64,000 nt of DNA from Paenibacillus segetis (GTDB taxonomy: Bacteria; Bacillota; Bacilli; Paenibacillales; Paenibacillaceae), in NCBI RefSeq assembly GCF_014639155.1, contig NZ_BMFT01000001.1, positions 2,604,001-2,668,000 of the forward strand. The letters are read 5' to 3'. This document shows positions 35,505 to 43,455 of this stretch, one piece after another; within the stretch, counting starts at the first letter, position 1; the number at the start of each line of letters is the position of its first letter. A model generated the notes under the pieces. That model made no database searches and had not been told where the DNA came from. It saw only the letters and a program-made list of their open reading frames with translations. Both the position numbers and the translations under genes were made by a program.

Positions 35505-36270
35505 TAACCTTTCCTTCCCCTCTCCACTCCATTACAATGTCGTCAAACAATCTGTTCTGATAACAAACAATTTGTTTCATTTTCATTAATTCCAATACAG
35601 CGAGAAAAGTAACGACGATCTCATGTCGGTACATTTCGGGATGGAGTAGCTTTGAAAACAGTAATCTGCCACCCTTGCCTGTACTCTCTAATGCCGATAC
35701 CACTTCTCGTATACGATCCTTTACTGAAATTTCATCCCGCTGAATTCGTGCTACTACATTACGCTTAACCGCTCTTCTTAAAGCTTTCTGAAACATAGCG
35801 ATTAAATCTTCGGTATGCAAACCTTTGACGGGGTTCTCCTGCACTTGAGGCATAAATGGGGTTAGATCCTCCGGTTCCTTGGAGAAAATAAGACTCCGCT
35901 CCCATTCCCGTTCATGAAGATGCTCGGCGATCCCTTTATATTTACGATATTCGATCAGCTTACGAATGAGTTCGTCCCGTGGGTCCTCTTCATCGTCCAT
36001 TAAATACTCAAAATCTTCGTCAAACTCGATGACAGGTGGTTTTGGCAATAATTGTTTGCTTTTTATCGACAGTAAAGTGGCCGCCATGACAAGAAACTCG
36101 CTGGTAACATCCAGCTCCAATTCTTGCATGCTATGCAAATATTCGAGATATTGATCTGTTATATCGCTTATTGAGATTTGATGGATATCAATCTCAGCTT
36201 TATCGATCAGATGGAGCAGCAAATCAAGCGGCCCCTCAAAGGTCTCCAGCTTATATGATACTGTCGTCAA
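35473..36270 (-). CDS. scpA: Segregation and condensation protein A
   Basis: 265 residues. Kleisin subunit of SMC-ScpAB: N-terminal YKLETFEGPLDLLLHLIDKAEIDI and C-terminal winged helix with VVTFLAVLELMKMKQI. TTG at 36270 lies 9 bp after GGAGG; the ATG three codons upstream abuts the Shine-Dalgarno directly. Overlaps scpB. Follows the rib operon, from which it is separated by a terminator and about 50 bp. Confidence 0.94.
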   Translation of the reverse strand: MTTVSYKLETFEGPLDLLLHLIDKAEIDIHQISISDITDQYLEYLHSMQELELDVTSEFLVMAATLLSIKSKQLLPKPPVIEFDEDFEYLMDDEEDPRDELIRKLIEYRKYKGIAEHLHEREWERSLIFSKEPEDLTPFMPQVQENPVKGLHTEDLIAMFQKALRRAVKRNVVARIQRDEISVKDRIREVVSALESTGKGGRLLFSKLLHPEMYRHEIVVTFLAVLELMKMKQIVCYQNRLFDDIVMEWRGEGKVNEFSGLEVDY

Positions 36271-36328
36271 TGAAAACATCCTCCGCCTATTTAAGTGCTG
36301 GCTTGTAATAACAAGCGAGCAAATGAAA

Positions 36329-36362
36329 AATGTAGTACCCTTGCGAAAAAAGGGTACTACAT
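36329..36362 (-). terminator. Rho-independent terminator of the rib operon
   Basis: Minus-strand ATGTAGTACCCTT and AAGGGTACTACAT arms with a short loop and TTTTTCATTT. Directly after ribH. Confidence 0.9.
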
Positions 36363-36372
36363 TAAATAAGCA

Positions 36373-36840
36373 CTATTTTAGCAGTTTCGTCAAGTTCGCC
36401 ATTTCAATTGCCGCCATCGCAGCATCCCAGCCTTTGTTCCCGGCCTTCGTACCGGCACGCTCGATTGCCTGTTCGATATTCTCCGTTGTTACTACCCCAA
36501 AGATTGTTGGAACACCTGTTTTGAGCCCGATGGCTGCTACGCCCTTTGCTACCTCATTACATACATAATCATAATGTGAGGTTGAGCCACGAATAACGGT
36601 ACCCAAGGTGATGACGGCATCATAATTTCCGCTTTCCGCTAGCTTCTGTGCTGCAAAAGGAATCTCAAATGCTCCGGGTACCCATGCTACATTCACTTCA
36701 TCGTCTTGAACCCCATGTCGCTTCAATGCATCCAGCGCACCACTCAGCAGCTTACTTGTAATGAATTCGTTGAAACGTCCAACGACGATAGCGTATTTTA
36801 ACCCTTCCGATACTAATGTTCCCTCAAAATAATTAGCCAT
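36373..36840 (-). CDS. ribH: 6,7-dimethyl-8-ribityllumazine synthase
   Basis: 155 residues, normal length. Condenses 5-amino-6-ribitylaminouracil with dihydroxybutanone phosphate. Family motifs: [32 protein letters not shown] [15 protein letters not shown] with the catalytic histidine, and [20 protein letters not shown]. Last gene of the rib operon, as usual in Firmicutes. Confidence 0.96.
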   Translation of the reverse strand: MANYFEGTLVSEGLKYAIVVGRFNEFITSKLLSGALDALKRHGVQDDEVNVAWVPGAFEIPFAAQKLAESGNYDAVITLGTVIRGSTSHYDYVCNEVAKGVAAIGLKTGVPTIFGVVTTENIEQAIERAGTKAGNKGWDAAMAAIEMANLTKLLK

Positions 36841-36901
36841 TTCAAATCAAACCTTTCATTATTAGATAATATTTTTATTAGCGGTAAAGCTAAGTGTTCC
36901 T

Positions 36902-38140
36902 TTAAACTTTTGCAGACTCATCTTGTTCTATATCATCAAACTCTAGCAGATGTCCCATTTTCGCCTGTTTTACATGTAAATAATTACTATTGTCTTGATT
37001 TTCTTTAATTTGAATCGGCACCCGTTCGACAACTTCTAATCCATAGCCCTCAAGCCCCTTAATTTTCCGAGGGTTGTTCGTCATTAAGCGAATTTGTCTC
37101 ACACCTAGATCCTTCAATATCTGAGCACCAATCCCGTAATCTCGCAGATCCGCTGGAAATCCAAGCTTAAGATTCGCATCAACCGTGTCCAATCCTTGTT
37201 CTTGCAGCTTATAAGCCTTCAGTTTATTCACTAGGCCAATGCCTCGGCCTTCTTGCCTCATGTACAGCAGTACACCATTCCCAGCTTCCTTAATTTGGCG
37301 AAGAGCTGCTTCAAATTGTGGACCGCAATCACAACGATGAGAATGAAACACATCACCCGTTAAGCACTCAGAATGTACACGCACTAACACCGGTTTTTCA
37401 CTATCAATCTCACCCATAACTAGAGCAACGTTCTCTTTCGAATCCACTTCATTGGTATAGGCAATCGCTCGGAAATCACCATAATCTGTTGGCATTTTCA
37501 CTTCCACTTCGCGGGTCACAAGCTTCTCTTTCTCATTACGATAATGAATTAAATCTTTGATACTGATCAGTTTTAGATCAAAGGCCTTAGCAATTTCCAC
37601 CAGTTGAGGAAGTCTGGCCATCGTTCCATCTTCTTTAATGATTTCACATATCACCGCTGCCGGATAAGATCCACACATCCGGGCAAGATCTACTGCTGCC
37701 TCCGTATGCCCCGCACGTCTAAGCACTCCACCCTTCTTCGCAATCAACGGGAACATATGACCCGGACGACGGAAGTCTGACGGCTTGGCTTTAGGATCCA
37801 AGATCCCTTTTATTGTAGTGGAACGCTCAAATGCTGAAATCCCAGTCGTCGTATCGATGTGATCAATAGAAACTGTAAATGCCGTTCCATGATTATCCGT
37901 ATTCTGCGCCACCATTGGCTGTAGATCAAGTTCTTCGGCGCGGCTTTGCGTAATCGGCAAACATACAAGCCCCCGACCCTGTGTAATCATAAAATTGATC
38001 ACTTCAGGTGTAGCCTTTTCGGCTAAAGCAATAAAATCTCCTTCATTCTCACGATCTTCATCATCAACAACGATGACTACTTTACCACGCATCAAATCGT
38101 ATATTGCTTCTTCAATTTGATTCAGTTGAATTTCGCTCAT
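36902..38140 (-). CDS. ribBA: Bifunctional 3,4-dihydroxy-2-butanone-4-phosphate synthase / GTP cyclohydrolase II
   Basis: 412 residues. Domain 1 (about 1-202): [11 protein letters not shown] near residue 26, GHMFPL and [11 protein letters not shown] typical of RibB. Domain 2 (about 205-400): [20 protein letters not shown] with three zinc cysteines, [13 protein letters not shown], and LMTNNPRKI. Supplies both precursors of riboflavin. Good GGAGGGG site. Third gene of the operon. Confidence 0.97.
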   Translation of the reverse strand: MSEIQLNQIEEAIYDLMRGKVVIVVDDEDRENEGDFIALAEKATPEVINFMITQGRGLVCLPITQSRAEELDLQPMVAQNTDNHGTAFTVSIDHIDTTTGISAFERSTTIKGILDPKAKPSDFRRPGHMFPLIAKKGGVLRRAGHTEAAVDLARMCGSYPAAVICEIIKEDGTMARLPQLVEIAKAFDLKLISIKDLIHYRNEKEKLVTREVEVKMPTDYGDFRAIAYTNEVDSKENVALVMGEIDSEKPVLVRVHSECLTGDVFHSHRCDCGPQFEAALRQIKEAGNGVLLYMRQEGRGIGLVNKLKAYKLQEQGLDTVDANLKLGFPADLRDYGIGAQILKDLGVRQIRLMTNNPRKIKGLEGYGLEVVERVPIQIKENQDNSNYLHVKQAKMGHLLEFDDIEQDESAKV

Positions 38141-38167
38141 TATAATCCCCTCCTATGGGTTGTTTAT

Positions 38168-38851
38168 TTAAACAAAACCATTCTCCACTAGAAAAGACAT
38201 ATCCATGCTGGAGGATGATGCTGATTGTGCTTTACTGCTTCCATCATCGCTTTTTGCACGACCGTATCTCAGCAGATGATCTACATATTTTCCTAACACA
38301 TCGCACTCTAGGTTCACCGTATCACCCGTATTTTTATATGCAAACAAAGTCTCTGACAAGGTATGTGGAATAATCGAAATACTAAATCCTCTTGCCTTTA
38401 CATCAACCACAGTTAAGCTTATACCGTCCACAGTGATCGATCCCTGAGGAATAATGTATTTAAATAAAGAAGGGTCGGACGGAGCAATTTCATACATGAC
38501 CGCATTGTAATCTCTCTTCGAACCCGTAATTGTTCCGACACCATCAACATGCCCTTGCACGATATGACCACCAAATCGACCACCTGCTAACATGGCCCGC
38601 TCAAGATTAACTTTACTGCCAGGCTTAAGGTCTTTGAGATTGGTATTACGATAAGTTTGAGGCATAACATCAACCGTGAACTTATTTCGCTGAAATGATG
38701 TTGCTGTAAGGCAAACTCCGTTTACCGATATGCTATCACCTAGCTTCAGACCATCCGTAATCAAGTCTGCCGAAATTTCCAGCTCCATAGCTTCCCCTCT
38801 GCGGCTGACGGAATTCATCCTGCCTACTTCTTCTACGAGTCCGGTAAACAT
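38168..38851 (-). CDS. ribE: Riboflavin synthase (alpha chain)
   Basis: 227 residues. Two lumazine-binding barrels: the first starts MFTGLVEEVGRM and holds SVNGVCLTAT, the second starts VQGHVDGVGTI and holds TVDGISLTVVDV. Dismutates two lumazines into riboflavin. The tail after residue 200 (SDDGSSKAQSASSSSMD) is a serine-rich extension. A 260-bp gap with a large palindrome separates it from ribD. Confidence 0.95.
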   Translation of the reverse strand: MFTGLVEEVGRMNSVSRRGEAMELEISADLITDGLKLGDSISVNGVCLTATSFQRNKFTVDVMPQTYRNTNLKDLKPGSKVNLERAMLAGGRFGGHIVQGHVDGVGTITGSKRDYNAVMYEIAPSDPSLFKYIIPQGSITVDGISLTVVDVKARGFSISIIPHTLSETLFAYKNTGDTVNLECDVLGKYVDHLLRYGRAKSDDGSSKAQSASSSSMDMSFLVENGFV

Positions 38852-38889
38852 CGGCTCGCCTCCTTTGCTAAGTACATGTTAAAGTTTGG

Positions 38890-39047
38890 TGAAAAGTATG
38901 GGCAGTCGGCGTGATTCAGACTTTCGATCGTTGTTGCCACGTGATTGTCTGATTTTTATGAACCCAGGCAGGGTTACAATCACGTGGCAAAGACAAACAC
39001 TTCGCTTCTCCAGTTCTGAATCACACCTCGTACCCACTTTTTCATCT
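38890..39047. repeat. Three-tier palindromic element inside the rib operon
   Basis: Nested inverted repeats in the ribD-ribE gap: outer arms of about 30 bp (38890-38920 with 39015-39047) including perfect GTGATTCAGA / TCTGAATCAC; a perfect 14-bp inner stem TTGCCACGTGATTG (38934-38947) / CAATCACGTGGCAA (38977-38990); and a tip AACCC-AGGCA-GGGTT (38961-38975). No reading frame. It may be a structured RNA acting within the operon or a short mobile palindrome; I cannot decide from one copy. Confidence 0.85.
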
Positions 39048-39112
39048 TCATCACACTTTTAAAGATGTAGTGTATCAAACTCGTTTCGCTGCAGAAAAGA
39101 AAATGAAATTAG

Positions 39113-40213
39113 TTAAGGCCAGTCAGGGATTCCTCGGATACATATGTTATCTCCGATTTGCTCTACTTCGAGGTCTTTTAAGGAAACCGCATCCTGCATG
39201 AGATCAAAACCATCAAACCTAAAGTTTCCAGGTGCTTCTAGTCCACCAACAAGCTTTGGTGCAAAGAATAAGATAATTTCATCAACGAGCCTATTCTGAA
39301 TGAGCGAACCATTCAATCGGCCGCCTCCCTCTACAAGGATCGAGGAAATATCCAGTTCTCCTAACTTAGCTAGAGCATCTTGTAAATCGACCTGCGGCCC
39401 TTCACCACAAGTGAGTACATTGATCCCACGATTCTTCAGAGTAGAAACCCTAGTAGGGTCAACCTGACTCGTCGTCAAGATGATCGTTTGAGCTAACCCG
39501 TCGGAAAGTACTTTGGAGGAGTCCGGAATCCGTAGCTTGGAATCGACAATGATCCGAATCGGAGACAAACCAGGGACCTGAAGTCTCGTTGTTAATTGCG
39601 GATCATCTGCTATTACCGTTCCTACCCCAACCATAATGCCCTGATGGCGGTGACGCAGCGTATGAACCATCTCTCTTGATGACTCATTTGAGATCCACTT
39701 ACTATCTCCCGTCTTAGATGCAATTTTCCCATCCAAAGTACTTGCTGTCTTGATCGTAACGTAAGGTATTCCGGTAGTAATGTACTTAATGAACTTCTTA
39801 TTCAGTTTCAAAGCTCGATCTCGAAGCACCCCAACTTCTACATCGATCCCACTCTGACGTAGAATCTGAATACCGTGTCCGGCTACCTGCGAATTGGGGT
39901 CCTCACAAGCGACAACTACCCGGGATACCTTCTCGGCAATTAGCCGCGCCGCACATGGCGGTGTTGTTCCATAATGACTACAAGGCTCGAGTGACACATA
40001 TACGGTACTACCTTCAGCAGTTGTTCCGGCCATGTTTAGCGCATGAACCTCTGCATGTGGCTCGCCTCTTTTCAAATGCGTCCCCAACCCAAGAATGGCA
40101 CCATCCTTCACGACTACAGCTCCAACAACCGGGTTCACTCCAGTTTGCCCTTGGGCCTTCTCTGCCATATCAAGCGCAAGCCCCATATAATACTCGTCAT
40201 TAATCTTATCCAC
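39113..40213 (-). CDS. ribD: Bifunctional riboflavin deaminase/reductase
   Basis: 366 residues. N-terminal deaminase (about 1-145) with zinc motif HAEVHALNMAG and EPCSHYGTTPPC; C-terminal reductase (about 150-360) with TIKTASTLDGKIA and LVEGGGRLNGSLI. Carries out the second and third steps after GTP cyclohydrolase II. First gene of the operon, about 280 bp downstream of the FMN aptamer. GGAGGTGTAATGTG precedes the ATG. Confidence 0.96.
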   Translation of the reverse strand: MDKINDEYYMGLALDMAEKAQGQTGVNPVVGAVVVKDGAILGLGTHLKRGEPHAEVHALNMAGTTAEGSTVYVSLEPCSHYGTTPPCAARLIAEKVSRVVVACEDPNSQVAGHGIQILRQSGIDVEVGVLRDRALKLNKKFIKYITTGIPYVTIKTASTLDGKIASKTGDSKWISNESSREMVHTLRHRHQGIMVGVGTVIADDPQLTTRLQVPGLSPIRIIVDSKLRIPDSSKVLSDGLAQTIILTTSQVDPTRVSTLKNRGINVLTCGEGPQVDLQDALAKLGELDISSILVEGGGRLNGSLIQNRLVDEIILFFAPKLVGGLEAPGNFRFDGFDLMQDAVSLKDLEVEQIGDNICIRGIPDWP

Positions 40214-40251
40214 ACATTACACCTCCAATCACGCAACACCACTTAAGAACA

Positions 40252-40284
40252 TAAAAAATCCCTACCGGAACAATCCAGTAGGGA
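40252..40284 (-). terminator. Terminator of the FMN riboswitch expression platform
   Basis: Minus-strand TCCCTACTGG and CCGGTAGGGA arms, loop ATTGTT, then TTTTTTAT. It lies 38 bp upstream of ribD and 210 bp downstream of the aptamer. Its 3' arm is also complementary (8 bp) to CCCTACCG inside the aptamer (40637-40644), which could form the competing antiterminator. Confidence 0.82.
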
Positions 40285-40496
40285 GTCATGGAAGATATTA
40301 TTCGCAAATAAAGTCAGCAAATAGGGATATTGCGAATCCATAATAAATAATGGAAAACTCAAATAAACCCTTAGCACTTTTAAATATGTCCAGAACAAAG
40401 CTAGACCTAAACTTTGTGAAAAAAAGGACAATAAAAAGTCTGCTCAACATTTTGGACAAATTGATCTGTATAACGATCAAATGTCCCTGCGTTTTC

Positions 40497-40667
40497 CTTC
40501 TCCCATCCAGACTATACTGTCGGTCCCGGAATCACACCGGCTCAGCCATATGCATATCAAAGATACGCATACAGGTCACGGACTTGTGCCTGCCTTGCTT
40601 CATCAAACTATCAAAGCCAAGACATGCCATCACCGTCGGTAGGGAATTTCACCCCTCCCCGAAGGAC
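40497..40667 (-). promoter_or_regulatory. FMN riboswitch (RFN element)
   Basis: The minus strand reads through the conserved RFN blocks: TTCGGGG-AGGGTGAAATTCCC, ACCGACGGTGAT, then GTGTGATTCCGGGACCGACAGT and TAGTCTGGATGGGAGAAGG (each quoted in part). FMN binding should promote termination at 40252-40284 and shut off ribD-ribE-ribBA-ribH. The 709-bp gap 40214-40922 also holds the rib promoter and the FNR/CRP-type site of the divergent gene. Confidence 0.97.
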
Positions 40668-40684
40668 TGCATAAAAAATATTTA

Positions 40685-40713
40685 ATTATATCGATATCGG
40701 TGTTTTAGCAAAC
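40685..40713 (-). promoter_or_regulatory. Probable promoter of the rib operon
   Basis: Minus-strand TATAAT at 40685-40690 stands 18 bp before the first conserved base of the FMN aptamer, the right place for a start of transcription. The -35 (GTTTGC/TTTGCT around 40707-40713) is weak. Confidence 0.5.
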
Positions 40714-40826
40714 CATAACACCCTATCCACTATGACGGTATCTTATCACCATGAATTAAAAAAATCAAGGAAGTGCGTTATTATCTTGTCTGAAGCAAGA
40801 GAGAACACGGAGACCCCCTCTCATTA

Positions 40827-40842
40827 TGTGATGATAATCACA
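40827..40842 (+). promoter_or_regulatory. FNR/CRP-family operator upstream of the V4R gene
   Basis: TGTGATGATAATCACA: a perfect dyad matching TGTGA-N6-TCACA, the site of CRP/FNR-family regulators. TAGGAT at 40864-40869 could be the -10, with transcription from about 40876, which would put the dyad centre at -41.5, the classical activating position. The regulator is not in the window. Confidence 0.6.
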
Positions 40843-40922
40843 AGGGGTGTACAAATATAACGTTAGGATTAGACATACAAGTACAACATTACTATTTTGA
40901 CTAAGGGAATGGAGATAGGCAA

Positions 40923-41369
40923 ATGAACAACTTTACTTTTGAGGACATGAAGCAAATAAAAAGAACTACTTTGGGCGCTGAGGTTCCCTTAGAACTATTC
41001 CGTGCCATTCGATTAATCGGGATGTACCAGGGCCTACCATCAGGGGGGAAAGGCACAACAATGACCATCGGAAGAAAAATCGGTCAGAGTCTACCTGTCA
41101 CTTCACTTGAAGAGCTTCTTCATCTACTCGAAGAATTGAAAATTGGCATTCCTCACATCTTAAGTACAAATGAAAAAGGCATGACTATTGCTGTTGAAGA
41201 TTGCTTTTGTGAAGGCCTTCCCATTCATGAAGGGCAGATGGTTTGTGACCTTGAGGGAGCAATTTTGGAAGGAGCGCTGAGCAAAATATACAATAAAAGA
41301 GTCACAGCTAAGGAAATAAAGTGTAATGTTAACGGGGATGAACGCTGCGAATATGAATTAAGGTTTTAG
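40923..41369 (+). CDS. V4R-like domain protein
   Basis: 148 residues. C-terminal half resembles the V4R (4-vinyl reductase) small-molecule/metal-binding domain: EDCFCEGLP, VCDLEGAILEGAL and IKCNVNGDERCEYEL place cysteines near residues 93, 95, 108, 134 and 141 in the family pattern of C...E.G...G and C...GD..C. The N-terminal half is helical with ELFRAIRLIGMYQGLP. No DNA-binding domain, so a stand-alone sensor or scaffold. ATG follows GGAGATAGG. Plus strand, divergent from the rib operon, with an FNR/CRP-type site about 80 bp upstream. Domain call is from memory of the pattern. Confidence 0.7.
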   Translation: MNNFTFEDMKQIKRTTLGAEVPLELFRAIRLIGMYQGLPSGGKGTTMTIGRKIGQSLPVTSLEELLHLLEELKIGIPHILSTNEKGMTIAVEDCFCEGLPIHEGQMVCDLEGAILEGALSKIYNKRVTAKEIKCNVNGDERCEYELRF

Positions 41370-41386
41370 CTATAAACCTATAGTAA

Positions 41387-41422
41387 AGCCCCCCTCCATT
41401 GTGATTCCATAGGAGGGGGGCT
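41387..41422. terminator. GC-rich hairpin between convergent V4R gene and ppiB
   Basis: AGCCCCCCTCC and GGAGGGGGGCT form an 11-bp perfect stem with a 14-nt loop. T-tracts on either side are short (CTATT, CTTTA), so it is probably a weak bidirectional terminator. Confidence 0.65.
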
Positions 41423-41448
41423 ATTCACATTAGCTCATAAGCTAATTC

Positions 41449-41886
41449 TTACTCTTCGTCCCAAACAGAAACTTCTTTCATCTTGTCGCCAGCTTTAACT
41501 TGGTCAACAAGCTCCATGCCAGAAGTAACTTTACCGAACACGGTGTGCACACCGTTCAAGTGCGGTTGTGGTTCGTATACGATAAAGAACTGGCTTCCGC
41601 CTGTGTCTTTACCAGCGTGAGCCATAGACAGAACTCCACGTTCGTGTTTCGTTGTGTTCGTTGCTGTCTCGCATTTGATTGTGTATCCAGGTCCACCAGT
41701 TCCATTACCTGTTGGGCAGCCACCTTGTGCAACAAAACCAGGAATTACACGGTGAAACGACAAACCATTATAAAATCCGGAGTTCGCTAATTTTTCAAAG
41801 TTAGCTACCGTACCTGGTGCTTCTTCTGGCAAGAACTGAATTTCAATTTCTCCGCCTTTTTCCAAAACGATTTTACCTTTTTTCAT
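41449..41886 (-). CDS. ppiB: Cyclophilin-type peptidyl-prolyl isomerase
   Basis: 145 residues from [13 protein letters not shown]. Cyclophilin motifs [13 protein letters not shown], the stretch [15 protein letters not shown] and HTVFGKV are all present, with the catalytic arginine in FHRV. Cytoplasmic, no signal peptide. ATG at 41886 has AAGGAAG about 8 bp upstream. Next to lysA as in B. subtilis. Confidence 0.95.
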   Translation of the reverse strand: MKKGKIVLEKGGEIEIQFLPEEAPGTVANFEKLANSGFYNGLSFHRVIPGFVAQGGCPTGNGTGGPGYTIKCETATNTTKHERGVLSMAHAGKDTGGSQFFIVYEPQPHLNGVHTVFGKVTSGMELVDQVKAGDKMKEVSVWDEE

Positions 41887-42013
41887 ATGGAACACTTCCT
41901 TTTCATGTCTCTTAAATCAAACCTCTTACAGTGTACTATGAAATGACGCGAGGAGCAAAGAGACTTACAGAAGAAGTTCAAAAATGTCTGTTTATTTAAG
42001 ACAATATTTCACA

Positions 42014-43345
42014 CTATTTAAGTAAAGGTTGCTTCGAAATCCGTTCCGGAATTACATCACCTGCAACAATATCCTGCAAGCTTTCTCTTTTGACCACAAG
42101 ATCACTGCTACCTTCGTTAACGAAGACAACTGCCGGACGAGGAATCCGGTTATAATTACTCGCCATTGCATAGTTGTATGCTCCAGTACAAGCAACAGCG
42201 AGCAGATCTCCACTGTTTACTTTAGGAAGATCTATATCCCAGATGAGCATATCTCCACTTTCGCAACATTTACCCGCGATGGATACCGTTTCTTCGGCAA
42301 CATCATTCCCGCGATTTGCTAACATAGCCTCATATTTAGATTCATAAAGAGCTGGGCGTGGGTTATCTGTCATTCCACCATCCACAGCAACGTATTTACG
42401 AACACCTGGGATCTCTTTACTTGTTCCAACCGTATACAACGTCGTTCCTGCATCGCCTACAATACTACGACCTGGCTCAACCCAGATCTCAGGAAGTTGG
42501 GCATAAATACCAACGAAATATTGCTTCACTGCATCCGTAATCGACTTCACATAGTCCGATACCTTGAGTGGTGTATCTTCTGCGGTATAACGGATACCAA
42601 ATCCGCCACCCAAGTTGACCACTTTAAAAACAACACCGAGATTTTCCTTCACTTGCCCCGCGAATTCAGCAACTCGCTCAATCGCCAATTGGAAGCCTTC
42701 AACCTCAAATATTTGTGATCCGATATGTGAGTGTAGGCCGAGTAGATTTAAATTCAAACTTCCGGACGCCAGTTCTACAGCTTCTAAGGCCGATCCATTT
42801 GCGATGTCAAACCCAAATTTGGAATCCGTTTGCCCCGTAGAAATATATTCGTGCGTATGAGCCTCCACACCTGGAGTAACACGCAACAGAATATTGACCG
42901 CTACACCTTTTTCTGCTGCAAGTGCCTGAAGCATATGAAGCTCAGTGAAATTGTCTACCACAAAACAGCCGATGCCCGCAGATATAGCCATTTCTAATTC
43001 ATACGGTGTTTTGTTGTTCCCATGAAAATGGATCCGCTGCGCTGGGAAGCCCGCTTGGAGTGCCGTATACAACTCACCCTCTGAGACGACATCCAGAGAT
43101 AGTCCTTCTTGTTCAGCCAATCGGCACATAGCCATTACACAGAACGCTTTGCTGGCAAAAGCAACCTGAAACGTCAGACCTGACGCTCTAAAAGACTCCA
43201 TATATTCGCGGCATCTTTGCCGGACAAGAGCTTCATCCATAATATATAACGGTGTGCCATAGGTTTCTTTCAATTCAACCGTATCACAACCACCAATCTC
43301 AAGATGAGCTTTTGCATTAATTTTGCTCGTACCGTGTAAATACAT
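42014..43345 (-). CDS. lysA: Diaminopimelate decarboxylase
   Basis: 443 residues. Makes L-lysine from meso-diaminopimelate with PLP. The PLP lysine lies in VAFASKAFCVMA near residue 66; HIGSQIFEV, the glycine loop NLGGGFGIRY and the EPGRSIVGDAG and GKCCESGD motifs are present. GTGGAGGAC upstream of ATG 43345. Downstream of spoVAF as in B. subtilis. No lysine riboswitch is seen in the 110-bp gap. Confidence 0.97.
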   Translation of the reverse strand: MYLHGTSKINAKAHLEIGGCDTVELKETYGTPLYIMDEALVRQRCREYMESFRASGLTFQVAFASKAFCVMAMCRLAEQEGLSLDVVSEGELYTALQAGFPAQRIHFHGNNKTPYELEMAISAGIGCFVVDNFTELHMLQALAAEKGVAVNILLRVTPGVEAHTHEYISTGQTDSKFGFDIANGSALEAVELASGSLNLNLLGLHSHIGSQIFEVEGFQLAIERVAEFAGQVKENLGVVFKVVNLGGGFGIRYTAEDTPLKVSDYVKSITDAVKQYFVGIYAQLPEIWVEPGRSIVGDAGTTLYTVGTSKEIPGVRKYVAVDGGMTDNPRPALYESKYEAMLANRGNDVAEETVSIAGKCCESGDMLIWDIDLPKVNSGDLLAVACTGAYNYAMASNYNRIPRPAVVFVNEGSSDLVVKRESLQDIVAGDVIPERISKQPLLK

Positions 43346-43455
43346 CTACGCAGTCCTCCACTTTCAAATTTTACACCAGTATAGCAAACAACTGGCCAAC
43401 TGAAAAATGGATTTTTATGATTATCCTTTGTATTTTTTGTAGGACGGACCCTTAG

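Noticed and set aside
40350..40685. 111-codon plus-strand frame across the FMN riboswitch
   Set aside because: Open only because it is the complement of a structured leader; translates the aptamer.
43346..43455. Lysine riboswitch before lysA
   Set aside because: The gap is too short and shows none of the L-box sequence blocks.
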